Shown one piece after another: positions 1 through 8,207 of a stretch of DNA of 64,000 nt. Origin of the DNA: Halpernia humi (GTDB taxonomy: Bacteria; Bacteroidota; Bacteroidia; Flavobacteriales; Weeksellaceae); assembly GCF_900108025.1 (NCBI RefSeq), contig NZ_FNUS01000003.1, forward strand, positions 1-64,000, read 5' to 3'. The stretch's first letter is position 1. Every line of letters begins with the position of its first letter. The position numbers and the translations under genes were made by a program. Under the pieces are notes generated by a model. It made no database searches. It worked only from the letters and a program-made list of their open reading frames with translations, and was not told the origin of the DNA.

Positions 1-86
1 AACTCACAATCTTTTTCTAAATAAATTTATTAAAAAATAAACCGCTATAACTCCTACGCTCCCTCTATTCTTTCGATTTGAGAGTG

Positions 87-117
87 CAAAAGTAGGGCAA
101 CTTCTAAAAATACACAA
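87..117 (-). promoter_or_regulatory. Strong outward promoter at left edge
   Basis: Read on the minus strand there is TTG (115-117), a 20-base spacer, then TACTTTTG (87-94). This matches the Bacteroidota housekeeping promoter pattern TTG-N17-23-TAnnTTTG very well. It points out of the window to the left, so the gene it serves is not visible. The roughly 80 bases downstream contain no credible start codon context, so the transcript has a long leader or is a stable RNA. The latter is inference only. Confidence 0.6.
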
Positions 118-187
118 CTATTTTCACACTATTTTTCCTAACCCTTACATAACAAACTATTAATCAAGAGGAAAAATTTGAAAAAGC

Positions 188-550
188 TTAACTAAACTGC
201 TTTAGTAAAAGTCTATAAAGAAGAAATCCTAATACCGCGCCAAGAATATCAGCAAGAATATCTAATAATTCAAAGGAACGACCCATATGCATTACTTCTT
301 GCAAAACCTCGGTTGCCAAACCATAAAGAAAGACAATTACCAAAAAATGATAAAACTTAATTTGTTTGTAGGACATTAAAATTGAAAAACCTAAAAAAGC
401 GAATATACTTAAATGCATCACTTTATCAATGCCGGCAAACATAAACCAGTACTCTTTATTTTCGATTCCAGGTTTCAAAAGCATATAAGTAAGAAATGCC
501 CAATAAATGGGCAAAACTATACTACGAAATGTTCGGCGCAAATTATCCAA
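188..550 (-). CDS. VanZ-like family membrane protein
   Basis: This is a 120-residue protein with about four membrane helices and the VanZ-like pattern: a short first helix (roughly 12-28), an acidic-basic loop containing DKVMH, a second and third helix, then a conserved TEVLQEVMHMGRSFE-type loop and a final helix. VanZ was named for teicoplanin resistance, but the small stand-alone flavobacterial versions have no demonstrated role, so resistance should not be assumed. Its start overlaps the last eight bases of gcvH, so the two are translated from one mRNA. A small VanZ gene next to gcvH is a familiar flavobacterial arrangement. Family assignment is good; function is unknown. Confidence 0.85.
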   Translation of the reverse strand: MDNLRRTFRSIVLPIYWAFLTYMLLKPGIENKEYWFMFAGIDKVMHLSIFAFLGFSILMSYKQIKFYHFLVIVFLYGLATEVLQEVMHMGRSFELLDILADILGAVLGFLLYRLLLKQFS

Positions 551-920
551 TTACGTTCTCATATTCCTCCGCAGACAAAAGTTCACTTTGTTCACCTGCA
601 TCAGCTAATTCAACTTTAATAATCCAACCTTTTCCATAAGGATCAGAATTTAAAAGTTCAGGTTCGTTTTCCAAGTCTGAATTAAATTCTATAATTTTTC
701 CTGTCATTGGTAAAAATAAGTCTGAAACAGTTTTAACTGCCTCAACACTTCCAAATACATCACCCGCACTTAAATCCTCGTCTACTGTATCGACATCTAC
801 AAAAACAATGTCGCCAAGTTCACTTTGTGCATAATCGGTAATACCTATTATTGCAGTATTTTTCTCAATTTTTACCCATTCGTGATCTTTAGTGTATTTT
901 AAATCTGCTGGAATATTCAT
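543..920 (-). CDS. gcvH: Glycine cleavage system H protein
   Basis: GcvH carries the lipoyl arm that shuttles the aminomethyl group between the P, T and L proteins of the glycine cleavage complex in the cytosol. The 125-residue length is normal. The lipoylation site is visible as Lys63 in the GSVEAVKTVSDLFLP segment, with the preceding ITDYAQSELGDIVFVD strand region typical of the family. The P and T genes are not in the window, which is common because gcvP, gcvT and gcvH are scattered in Flavobacteriia. The gene has its own consensus promoter at 948-978 and overlaps vanZ at its 3' end. No glycine riboswitch-like structure is apparent in the short leader. Confidence 0.97.
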   Translation of the reverse strand: MNIPADLKYTKDHEWVKIEKNTAIIGITDYAQSELGDIVFVDVDTVDEDLSAGDVFGSVEAVKTVSDLFLPMTGKIIEFNSDLENEPELLNSDPYGKGWIIKVELADAGEQSELLSAEEYENVIG

Positions 921-947
921 AATTTATTATTTTAAAATTTAGATAAG

Positions 948-978
948 CAAATTTAATTCAAAATTTACAATAGACAAA
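948..978 (-). promoter_or_regulatory. Consensus promoter of gcvH-vanZ
   Basis: On the minus strand TTTG (975-978) is followed after 19 bases by TAAATTTG (948-955), a near-perfect Bacteroidota -33/-7 pair. The expected start of transcription is about 20 bases upstream of the gcvH start codon. Confidence 0.65.
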
Positions 979-1143
979 CCTAATAATAATTAAATCCTAT
1001 TAATTTAATATTTTCTGCAAAAACTATTTACATTTAACATCGTAAACCCTATATTTACATGACCTTATAGTCATTAAATCGAACATAAGTATATTTTTTT
1101 AACATTTAAAAAGTAAAAAAATATATAATCTTAAAGAATTTTA

Positions 1144-1151
1144 TATATTTG
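1144..1151 (+). promoter_or_regulatory. -7 box of the acpP operon
   Basis: TATATTTG matches TAnnTTTG and lies 33 bases before the acpP start. No good TTG -33 element sits at the usual distance. The leader is A-rich with no Shine-Dalgarno, as is usual in this phylum. Confidence 0.55.
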
Positions 1152-1184
1152 CAGCATTAACAATTACTAATAAAAACAAAAATT

Positions 1185-1424
1185 ATGTCAGACATTGCAT
1201 CAAGAGTAAAAGCTATCATCGCGGATAAGCTTGACGTTGAAGAATCAGAAGTTACGCAAGAAGCTAGTTTCACAAATGATTTAGGCGCAGATTCTTTAGA
1301 TACTGTAGAATTAATCATGGAGTTTGAAAAAGAATTCAACATCCAAATCCCTGATGATCAAGCAGAGAAAATTACTACTGTTGGTCACGCTATCGCTTAT
1401 ATCGAAGAGGTAGTTAACAAATAA
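1185..1424 (+). CDS. acpP: Acyl carrier protein
   Basis: AcpP carries growing acyl chains on a phosphopantetheine arm during type II fatty acid synthesis. The 79-residue acidic protein has the attachment serine at Ser37 in the [12 protein letters not shown] helix-2 motif. Length and the four-helix pattern are standard. It leads an operon with fabF, 21 bases downstream, which is the classic acpP-fabF pairing. A -7 box lies just upstream. Confidence 0.98.
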   Translation: MSDIASRVKAIIADKLDVEESEVTQEASFTNDLGADSLDTVELIMEFEKEFNIQIPDDQAEKITTVGHAIAYIEEVVNK

Positions 1425-1445
1425 TATTTCTAGAATTTAGAATTT

Positions 1446-2693
1446 ATGGAATTAAAAAGAGTAGTTGTAACTGGTTTTGGAGCAATAACGCCTATTGGCA
1501 ATAATGCAAAGGAATACTGGGAAAACCTTGTAAAGGGTGAGAGTGGTGCTGCTCCAATTACTCTTTTTGACGCCACTAATTTTAAAACCAAATTCGCGTG
1601 TGAAGTTAAAAATTTTGATCCACTGAATTATTTAGATAAGAAAGAATCTAAAAAAATGGATCGCAATACGCAATTTGGCATTGTTGCCGCTCGCGAAGCG
1701 GTGGAGCATTCTAGGATTATTGAAGATAATTGTGACAAAAATAGAATTGGAGTAATTTGGGGATCTGGAATTGGCGGTCTCGAAACCTTTGAAAAAGAGG
1801 TTTTAGGATGGGCTGCAAGTTCAGGAATCCCTAGGTTTAATCCATTTTTTATTCCAAAAATGATTGCAGATATTACCCCTGGACACATTTCTATAGAATA
1901 TGGTTTTCATGGCCCGAATTACACGACAGTTTCTGCATGTGCCTCTTCAGCAAACGCTTTAATAGATGGCAAAATGCTTATTCAACTTGGCAAAGCAGAC
2001 GTAATTGTTTGTGGTGGTTCTGAAGCCGCGGTTACCGCAAGTGGTGTTGGTGGTTTTAACGCTATGATGGCGCTTTCTACAAGAAATGAAGACCCTAAGA
2101 CAGCATCTAGACCTTTTGACAAAGACCGCGACGGTTTTGTATTAGGTGAAGGTGCAGGTTCTATCATTTTGGAGGAATATGAACATGCCAAAAAACGAGG
2201 CGCAACCATTTACGCAGAATTGAAAGGTGGTGGAATGAGTGCGGATGCGCATCACATGACGGCTCCACACCCCGAAGGATTAGGCGCTTACCTTGTAATG
2301 AAGAATTGTTTAGACGATGCCGGAATATCTACAGAAGAAGTTGATCATATTAATATGCACGGAACGTCAACTCCTTTAGGTGATATTGCAGAATCTAATG
2401 CAATTTCCAGATTATTGGGTGACCACGCTTTCGATATACAAATAAATTCAACTAAATCTATGACAGGCCATCTTCTCGGTGCAGCCGGAGTCGTAGAAGC
2501 AATTGCCGTTTTAGGAAGTATCACAAATTCTATCGTGCCGCCTACGATCAACCATTTTACTGATGATGAACGTATCGATTCTCGCTTAAACTTTACATTT
2601 CATAAAGCTGTAGAGAAAAATGTAAATATTGCTATGAGTAATACTTTTGGTTTTGGCGGACACAATGCTTGCGTACTATTCTCAAAAATCTAA
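1446..2693 (+). CDS. fabF: Beta-ketoacyl-ACP synthase II
   Basis: FabF condenses malonyl-ACP with acyl-ACP in fatty acid elongation. The 415-residue length is normal and the catalytic triad is complete: Cys165 in SACASSAN, His305 in NMHGTSTPLGD and His342 in MTGHLLGAAG. The C-terminal NTFGFGGHN glycine loop is present. It follows acpP by 21 bases and precedes rnc by 9 bases, so it is clearly co-transcribed. The Cys-His-His triad rules out the KAS III (FabH) type. Confidence 0.98.
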   Translation: MELKRVVVTGFGAITPIGNNAKEYWENLVKGESGAAPITLFDATNFKTKFACEVKNFDPLNYLDKKESKKMDRNTQFGIVAAREAVEHSRIIEDNCDKNRIGVIWGSGIGGLETFEKEVLGWAASSGIPRFNPFFIPKMIADITPGHISIEYGFHGPNYTTVSACASSANALIDGKMLIQLGKADVIVCGGSEAAVTASGVGGFNAMMALSTRNEDPKTASRPFDKDRDGFVLGEGAGSIILEEYEHAKKRGATIYAELKGGGMSADAHHMTAPHPEGLGAYLVMKNCLDDAGISTEEVDHINMHGTSTPLGDIAESNAISRLLGDHAFDIQINSTKSMTGHLLGAAGVVEAIAVLGSITNSIVPPTINHFTDDERIDSRLNFTFHKAVEKNVNIAMSNTFGFGGHNACVLFSKI

Positions 2694-2702
2694 TCCATCT
2701 TT

Positions 2703-3467
2703 ATGGAACTGCAGAAGTATTTTTCTAAACTCTTAATAAAGGATAGAAAGAAAAATTATTCTGAAGAAGATTTCAATTTTAAAAATAAAATTGAAAAAAT
2801 TACAGGTTTACAAATTGAAAATCTAGACATATACAAAGAGGCTTTTTCTCTTCGAACCTCCTCAAAAGTAAAACAAAAAAACTGTGAAAGATTAGAGTTT
2901 CTAGGTGATTCTGTACTGGGGACAATTATTGCCACATACCTATTTCAAAATTTTCCACAAGCAAAAGAAGGATTTCTAACGCAAATGAAATCTAAAATCG
3001 TAAGCCGTAAAAACCTCAATAGATTAGGTGAAGAACTTGGCTTGAAAAATTTAATAAGGAATAACAACGCACTCACTTTAAGTGAAAATATTTCCGGCAA
3101 TTTGCTAGAAGCATTAATTGGGTCTATTTTTCTAGACTATAATTACGATTTTTGCGAAAAAGTGGTCTTAGAAAAACTATTAAAACCTATCGATATTAAT
3201 AAATTAGAAAATAAAATTATTAGTTATAAAAGTTTACTTTTAGAATGGGGTCAAAAAAAGAAAATTGTAATCTGCTACGAAACTTGTGAAGAATTTCAAG
3301 CCAATAATTTACTCGTTTTTCGATCTTGGGTGATAATTAACGGTAATAAAATATCAAATGCAGCAGAAGCTTCAAAGAAAAAAGCAGAAGAAAAAGCAGC
3401 ACAGCGCGCCTTTTATATCTTAAATAAAAAAGAAAATATAATTGAAAGCCAAAAAATTATTTCTTGA
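2703..3467 (+). CDS. rnc: Ribonuclease III
   Basis: RNase III cuts double-stranded RNA in rRNA precursors and some mRNAs. The nuclease domain (about 30-160) has the ERLEFLGDSVLG signature with acidic residues Glu62, Glu65 and Asp69, and the second metal motif GNLLEALIG with Glu136. The residue equivalent to E. coli Asp114 is Asn133 here. The C-terminal part (about 180-245) looks like a double-stranded RNA-binding domain ending in a lysine- and alanine-rich helix. The protein is 254 residues, slightly longer than the E. coli enzyme. It sits between fabF and an IPExxxVDY-type gene, which overlaps its last 26 bases; the fabF-rnc order is usual in Flavobacteriia. Confidence 0.94.
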   Translation: MELQKYFSKLLIKDRKKNYSEEDFNFKNKIEKITGLQIENLDIYKEAFSLRTSSKVKQKNCERLEFLGDSVLGTIIATYLFQNFPQAKEGFLTQMKSKIVSRKNLNRLGEELGLKNLIRNNNALTLSENISGNLLEALIGSIFLDYNYDFCEKVVLEKLLKPIDINKLENKIISYKSLLLEWGQKKKIVICYETCEEFQANNLLVFRSWVIINGNKISNAAEASKKKAEEKAAQRAFYILNKKENIIESQKIIS

Positions 3468-3915
3468 TTTTGAAGAGGAAAACACACTTACAAATCTTGG
3501 CTTACTAAGATTAACTGAAGAATTAAAACCTCATGAATTATTCTTTAAAATTAATGCCTTAAACGCATTTTGTTTTAAACGAATAAAAGATATCGTAATT
3601 AGCAGAACGTATTTCAGTTACCACTTTTATAGGTTCCAAGCCTATCATCATTTAAGTAAAAATTGCATTCAGATCATTAGCAATAAATCTTCTGAAAGTC
3701 ATCAAATAAAAGTACAAAAAGAATTGTTTAACTTTGAAACACCAGAAGGCTTATTTTTTAATGATTTACCTGATGTAGATTATATAATTCGAACAACAGA
3801 TTTTATTGATGATTTTTCCTTAATTTTGTGGCCTGAAAATTCTGTATTTAAAATTCAGACTTTTCCCATTTGTTCACAGGACGAACACTATCAATTAATA
3901 CAATATTATGAATAA
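3442..3915 (+). CDS. IPExxxVDY family protein
   Basis: This 157-residue cytosolic protein belongs to a small family of unknown function found in Flavobacteriia between rnc and pyk. The diagnostic region is the DLPDVDYIIRTTD stretch, here a variant of the IPExxxVDY motif. No membrane segment or known catalytic motif is visible. The reading frame has no ATG in its first 50 codons; translation most likely begins at TTG 3442, inside the end of rnc, implying translational coupling. Its stop overlaps the pyk start by eight bases. Identification rests on position and the short motif, so function is open. Confidence 0.75.
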   Translation: MKAKKLFLDFEEENTLTNLGLLRLTEELKPHELFFKINALNAFCFKRIKDIVISRTYFSYHFYRFQAYHHLSKNCIQIISNKSSESHQIKVQKELFNFETPEGLFFNDLPDVDYIIRTTDFIDDFSLILWPENSVFKIQTFPICSQDEHYQLIQYYE

Positions 3916-5353
3916 ATATTTAAAGAAAACTAAAATCATCGCCACTTTAGGACCTGCATGCTCTACGAAAGAAGTAATGCTTGACATGGTAAAAGCCGGC
4001 GTAGATGTATTTAGAATAAATTTTTCTCACGCCGATTATGATTTAGTGCGTAAAAACGTCAACTTAATCCGAGAAATAAACGAAGAATTCGGCTATAATG
4101 TTTCTATTTTAGGAGATCTACAAGGTCCAAAATTAAGAGTTGGAGTAGTAAAAGAAGGCTCATATCTAAATCCAGGTGATATTTTAACCTTTACCAATGA
4201 AAAAATAGAAGGAGATTCTACAAAAGTTTTTATGACCTATCAAAAATTTCCACAAGATGTAAAAGTTGGTGAAAGAATCTTAATCGATGACGGAAAACTG
4301 GTTTTAGAAGTTATAGAAACTAACGAGAAAGATACCGTAAAAGCAAAAACAATTCAAGGTGGCCCATTGAGTTCTAAAAAAGGTGTAAATCTACCAAATA
4401 CGAACGTCTCCCTTCCTGCATTAACTGAAAAAGATATAGAAGATGCTAATTTTATTTTAGACCTAGAATTGGATTGGATCGCGCTTTCCTTCGTGCGCCA
4501 TGCCCAAGATATCATTGATCTAAAAGAAATTATTAAAAATCACCCGACTAACAAACAAAAAACGCCAATTATCGCCAAAATTGAAAAACCAGAAGGCGTG
4601 AAAAATATTGAGCAAATTTTAATAGAATGTGATGCTATTATGGTTGCTCGTGGTGATTTAGGAGTTGAAGTTCCAATGGAAGAAGTGCCTGCCATCCAAA
4701 AAACTTTAGTAGAAAAAGCAAGATTTTATTCAAAACCTGTTATTATTGCAACCCAAATGATGGAAACAATGATTAACAGTCTTACACCAACAAGAGCGGA
4801 AGTAAATGACGTTGCAAATTCTGTGCTTGATGGTGCAGATGCAGTAATGCTTTCAGGCGAAACATCAGTCGGAAGATATCCCGTAGAAGTGGTCGAAAAT
4901 ATGACAAAAATTGTTAAAAATATTGAAAGCACCAATTTCTACCAACATAAAAACGCACCTATTGAGAAAGACATCAACTGTATTGATGAGCGTTTTTTAA
5001 CCAACCGTATTTGCCTTGCAGCAGTTAGAATTGCAAAAACCACCAATGTTGAAGCAATTGTAACATTAACTTATTCTGGCTACACAGCCTTTCAAATTTC
5101 GGCACACAGGCCAAACTCTCACATCATTGTTTTCAGCGCAAACAAACGCGTTATAACAATGCTAAATCTTCTGTGGGGCGTACGTGCATATTTCTACGAT
5201 ATGAATAAATCCACAGATGAAACCATCGTTCAAGTCAATACATTAACGCACCATTACGGCTTTGTAGAAGAAGGCGATTACGTAATCAATCTCAATGCAA
5301 CACCAGCAAATGCAGATGGAAAAACCAATACTTTAAGATTGACAACTATCTAA
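3908..5353 (+). CDS. pyk: Pyruvate kinase
   Basis: Pyruvate kinase converts phosphoenolpyruvate and ADP to pyruvate and ATP, the last step of glycolysis. The 481-residue protein shows the N-terminal KTKIIATLGPA barrel strand, GDLQGPKLRVG, the active-site IAKIEKPEGV lysine/glutamate segment, the MVARGDLGVE motif and the KPVIIATQMMETM loop, followed by the C-terminal domain. The start codon overlaps the upstream gene by eight bases. It is the last gene of the acpP operon; a strong terminator lies about 80 bases downstream. Confidence 0.98.
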   Translation: MNKYLKKTKIIATLGPACSTKEVMLDMVKAGVDVFRINFSHADYDLVRKNVNLIREINEEFGYNVSILGDLQGPKLRVGVVKEGSYLNPGDILTFTNEKIEGDSTKVFMTYQKFPQDVKVGERILIDDGKLVLEVIETNEKDTVKAKTIQGGPLSSKKGVNLPNTNVSLPALTEKDIEDANFILDLELDWIALSFVRHAQDIIDLKEIIKNHPTNKQKTPIIAKIEKPEGVKNIEQILIECDAIMVARGDLGVEVPMEEVPAIQKTLVEKARFYSKPVIIATQMMETMINSLTPTRAEVNDVANSVLDGADAVMLSGETSVGRYPVEVVENMTKIVKNIESTNFYQHKNAPIEKDINCIDERFLTNRICLAAVRIAKTTNVEAIVTLTYSGYTAFQISAHRPNSHIIVFSANKRVITMLNLLWGVRAYFYDMNKSTDETIVQVNTLTHHYGFVEEGDYVINLNATPANADGKTNTLRLTTI

Positions 5354-5360
5354 AATTATT

Positions 5361-5500
5361 TGGGCGTATCCCTCGCAGCCGCATTTCCAGCCGCTCGGGT
5401 CGCGCTATCCATTACAAGTCCTCAGAAAAAAAATGAGCGCCGCTTTTCAAGCGGCGCTCATTTTTTTTCTTCCGGGCTTTCCATTTCTATCGCTTACGCA
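5361..5500. repeat. GC-rich flavobacterial intergenic repeat
   Basis: Directly after pyk is a GC-rich block beginning GGGCGTATCCCTCGC, running through CCGCTCGGGTCGCGCTATCC and ending with CGGGCTTTCC and ATCGCTTACGC. From memory, sequences of this style (GGGCGT-CCC... GGGCTTTCC... CTTACGC) occur many times in flavobacterial genomes between genes. Composition is sharply different from the surrounding AT-rich DNA. A perfect terminator hairpin occupies its centre. An open frame through it is judged non-coding. Confidence 0.6.
5433..5468 (+). terminator. Intrinsic terminator after pyk
   Basis: A perfect 13-bp stem (5433-5445 with 5449-5461), three-base loop and GC-rich core, followed by eight T residues. 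The run of A on the other side makes it potentially bidirectional. It ends the acpP-pyk operon and forms the core of the surrounding repeat. Confidence 0.9.
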
Positions 5501-5635
5501 AGATTCCGCTTCTTTCCACCAGTATTTTCTAAAATCAAATTATCTCATCTTTTGAAAATCCTAAAAAAAAATAGATTTTCATTCTCAACCTAAATCTTAT
5601 ACCATTTTATCTTTGAATTTTCGCAAAAATAAAAA

Positions 5636-5712
5636 TGCTCCGTAGGAGCAAAACCTTTGTAGAAAAAATGAACAAGATTGAAAAAGAACTCCGCAGGAGT
5701 TCAATCTTTTAA
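5636..5712. repeat. CTCCGTAGGAG / CTCCGCAGGAG paired palindromes
   Basis: Two short hairpins, GCTCCGTAGGAGC (5637-5649) and GAACTCCGCAGGAGTTC (5686-5702), are joined by a linker containing CCTTTGTAGAAAA. The second is enclosed by an outer AAGATTG/CAATCTT pairing. As I recall, this paired-hairpin unit with the TTTGTAGAAAA linker recurs in many Bacteroidota genomes. It lies about 70 bases before hutG and may serve as an extra terminator or simply be a parasitic repeat. Confidence 0.6.
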
Positions 5713-5777
5713 AGTAATTTTAATGACAAAATTATATTAACCTTTAAAATTCCTTACCTTTAATAAAAATAAAATTT

Positions 5778-6695
5778 ATGATTTGGCAAGGCAGATTTGA
5801 TGGCGAAGATCCACTATTCCACCGCATTTTCCAACGGGTAACTTTAGAAAAAAATTTCGAAATTTTATCTGAAAACGATTTTGCACTTCAAGGTTTTGCT
5901 GTTGATGAAGGGGTGAAAAGAAACAAAGGGAAGGTTGGTGCAGCAGAAGCGCCCGATTTTATTAGAAAAAATATGGCCAATTTTCCAGTTACAACAGCCC
6001 ATTTTTCTCTAAAAGATTTTGGAAACGTGAAATGTAAAAATCAAAATTTAGAAGAAGCCCAACAAAAACTGGCAGAAAATGTCCATACAATTTTAGCGAA
6101 AAGAGCAAAATCAATTGTTTTGGGCGGCGGACATGAAGTGATGTTTGCGCATTATTCTGGCATAAGAAAGGCATTTCCAAATTCAAAAATCGGAATTATA
6201 AACATTGATGCGCATTTTGATAATCGGGAAATTCAAGCCGAAATTGGCGCCACTTCAGGAACCGGATTTTACCAAATTACGGAAAAAGAAAAATTAAATT
6301 CTTTACATATCGGTATTCAGAAAAACTCAAATACATTAAAATTGTTCGATTTTGCACATCAAAATAATATGAAATACATTCTCGCAGACGAATTATTTTT
6401 TGAAAATTTACCGCAGATTTATGAGAAAATCAATGCTTTTTCTGATTCTGTTGATGTTCTTTATCTCACCATTTGCATGGATGTTTTTAATGTTGCAATC
6501 GCGCCAGGCGTAAGTGCACAAGCCTATAACGGCATTTTTGCAGACGCTGCATTTATGCATTTTTACCGCCATATTTTAAATAATAAAAAATTAATTGCTT
6601 TAGATGTTGCAGAAGTAAATCCTAGTTTAGATTTACAAGAAAGAACCTCGCGTTTGGCAGCAAGTTTGGTGAATGAATGGTTGATGGAAAATTAA
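5778..6695 (+). CDS. hutG: Formimidoylglutamase (arginase family)
   Basis: HutG hydrolyses N-formimidoyl-glutamate to glutamate and formamide, the end of one histidine degradation route. The 305-residue protein has the ureohydrolase metal motifs: GGGHE (His119), DAHFD (Asp144, His146, Asp148) and TICMDVF with Asp235, then APGVSA. The position normally holding the first aspartate of the last motif is Cys233, a variant I associate with one formimidoylglutamase branch. Other hut genes are not in the window. It stands alone between repeat-rich spacers, with an aldehyde dehydrogenase 100 bases downstream that need not be related. Agmatinase is the main alternative but the APGVSA segment favours HutG. 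Confidence 0.8.
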   Translation: MIWQGRFDGEDPLFHRIFQRVTLEKNFEILSENDFALQGFAVDEGVKRNKGKVGAAEAPDFIRKNMANFPVTTAHFSLKDFGNVKCKNQNLEEAQQKLAENVHTILAKRAKSIVLGGGHEVMFAHYSGIRKAFPNSKIGIINIDAHFDNREIQAEIGATSGTGFYQITEKEKLNSLHIGIQKNSNTLKLFDFAHQNNMKYILADELFFENLPQIYEKINAFSDSVDVLYLTICMDVFNVAIAPGVSAQAYNGIFADAAFMHFYRHILNNKKLIALDVAEVNPSLDLQERTSRLAASLVNEWLMEN

Positions 6696-6795
6696 AAGGA
6701 AACCATTTTCTATCTTTTCAAGAGTGAAAATCTATCCGTTTTAATTGCTTCAAGATCTATTATTTCCGACCTTCACACAATAAATTTTCTAAAAA

Positions 6796-8073
6796 ATGAA
6801 TCTCAATAATTCTCAAAATACATTCGAAAACTGGAAAAAAATTCCCTTTGCAGAACGCCAAAATTTAATGCAAAATCTCGCTGAAATTTTGTTAAAAAAT
6901 AAAGAGAAATTCGCTGAAATTATAACAAAAGAAATGAATAAACCCATTTCTCAGTCGATTTCAGAAATAGAAAAATGCGCAGGAATGGCGGAATATTATT
7001 CTAAAGTTGAAAATGTTTTAGATATAAATAAAATAAAATCAGAATTTGCTTATTCCGAAATTCACCACGAACCAATGGGAATAATTTTGGGCGTTATGCC
7101 ATGGAATTATCCATTTTGGCAAGTATTGAGATTTGCCGTTCCCGCAATTTTAGCCGGAAATGTAGTCATTATGAAACATGCCTCAATTTGTTTAAAATCT
7201 GGCGATGCGCTACAAGAATTATTCGAAGAAGCAGGATTTCCAAAACATACTTTCACGCATATCAAAGTTTCTCACGATGAAATTGAAAAAATTCTCGCAA
7301 ATCCACTGGTTCAGGGCGTAAGTTTGACTGGAAGTGAAAAAGCCGGAAGCGCCGTTGCTGCTGCTGCGGGAAAAAATATTAAAAAATCTTTGTTAGAATT
7401 GGGCGGCAATGATGCGTTCATAGTTCTCAATGATGCAGATTTGGATCAAGCGGCAAAAAGTGCAGCACTTGGAAGATTACAAAATTGCGGACAAACCTGT
7501 GTCGCCTCAAAACGATTTATTATTCAAAGTTCAATTTACGATGAATTTTTAGAAAAATTTGTGACAGAATACAAAACTTATATCGTCGCAGATCCGCTGG
7601 ATAAAGACACGAAAATTGCGGGAATGGCACGAGAAGATCTTGCCGATGATTTAGAAAAACAATATCAAAAAGCGGTTGAAAACAGCGCAGAAATAATTTT
7701 ACCGTTAGAAAGAATTGATAAAATTTCTTTTCAACCAGGTTTAATAAAAATGAATCTTGGAAATCCAGTTTTAGATGAGGAATTATTTGGACCTTTGGGA
7801 ATGGTTTTAGAAGCAAAAACAGATGAAGAATTATTGGAAATTGCCAATAACACGAAGTTTGGATTGGCAAATTCTGTTTGGTCTAAAGATAAAAAACGCC
7901 TGGAATTTTTCATTAATAATTTACAATCCGGGACAGTTTCTATCAATCAAATTACAAAATCTGATGCGCGTTTTCCTTTTGGTGGCACAAAAAATTCTGG
8001 CTACGGAATTGAACTTTCGCCAAATGCTTTGAAAGAATTTACAAATGTGAAAATTGTTTTGGGGAAGATTTGA
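6796..8073 (+). CDS. Aldehyde dehydrogenase, succinate-semialdehyde type
   Basis: An NAD(P)-dependent aldehyde dehydrogenase of 425 residues, shorter than the usual 450-490 because the N-terminal arm is abbreviated. The catalytic residues are present: Glu201 in LLELGGND and the nucleophile Cys235 in [11 protein letters not shown]. The MPWNYPFWQ and VSLTGS cofactor segments are also clear. It resembles the bacterial NAD-dependent succinate-semialdehyde dehydrogenases, but substrate cannot be fixed from sequence alone. It ends just before a perfect 22-bp inverted repeat and a palindromic terminator. Confidence 0.85.
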   Translation: MNLNNSQNTFENWKKIPFAERQNLMQNLAEILLKNKEKFAEIITKEMNKPISQSISEIEKCAGMAEYYSKVENVLDINKIKSEFAYSEIHHEPMGIILGVMPWNYPFWQVLRFAVPAILAGNVVIMKHASICLKSGDALQELFEEAGFPKHTFTHIKVSHDEIEKILANPLVQGVSLTGSEKAGSAVAAAAGKNIKKSLLELGGNDAFIVLNDADLDQAAKSAALGRLQNCGQTCVASKRFIIQSSIYDEFLEKFVTEYKTYIVADPLDKDTKIAGMAREDLADDLEKQYQKAVENSAEIILPLERIDKISFQPGLIKMNLGNPVLDEELFGPLGMVLEAKTDEELLEIANNTKFGLANSVWSKDKKRLEFFINNLQSGTVSINQITKSDARFPFGGTKNSGYGIELSPNALKEFTNVKIVLGKI

Positions 8074-8091
8074 AGCATTAAAGAAACATTA

Positions 8092-8155
8092 TTTTGTCAT
8101 TCCGTAGGAATCTAAGTCGTTGATTTCTTGCTGAGATTCCTACGGAATGACAAAA
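8092..8155. repeat. Perfect 22-bp inverted repeat (TCATTCCGTAGGAATCT)
   Basis: The arms at 8092-8113 and 8134-8155 are exact reverse complements, with a 20-base loop. The core TCATTCCGTAGGAATCT is a type of sequence that, as I recall, is dispersed in Bacteroidota genomes. It lies 18 bases after the aldehyde dehydrogenase stop and would form a long hairpin in its mRNA tail. Confidence 0.75.
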
Positions 8156-8176
8156 CTAAAAGATTAACTAAAACAA

Positions 8177-8207
8177 AATCCGGTTTAAATTAAACCGGAT
8201 TCTTTTT
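8177..8207. terminator. Bidirectional palindromic terminator
   Basis: A 25-bp palindrome (8177-8201, 12-bp arms round one base) is followed by TCTTTTT in the plus direction and by TTTGTTTT in the minus direction. It serves the aldehyde dehydrogenase on the plus strand and contains the stop codon of the minus-strand membrane gene remnant at 8185. Confidence 0.75.

Noticed and set aside
921-1143. Possible glycine riboswitch before gcvH
   Set aside because: The leader from the consensus promoter is only about 20 bases long and shows no tandem aptamer-like structure.
5360-5593. 77-codon open frame after pyk
   Set aside because: It runs through a GC-rich dispersed repeat and a perfect terminator, with low-complexity end; not a protein.
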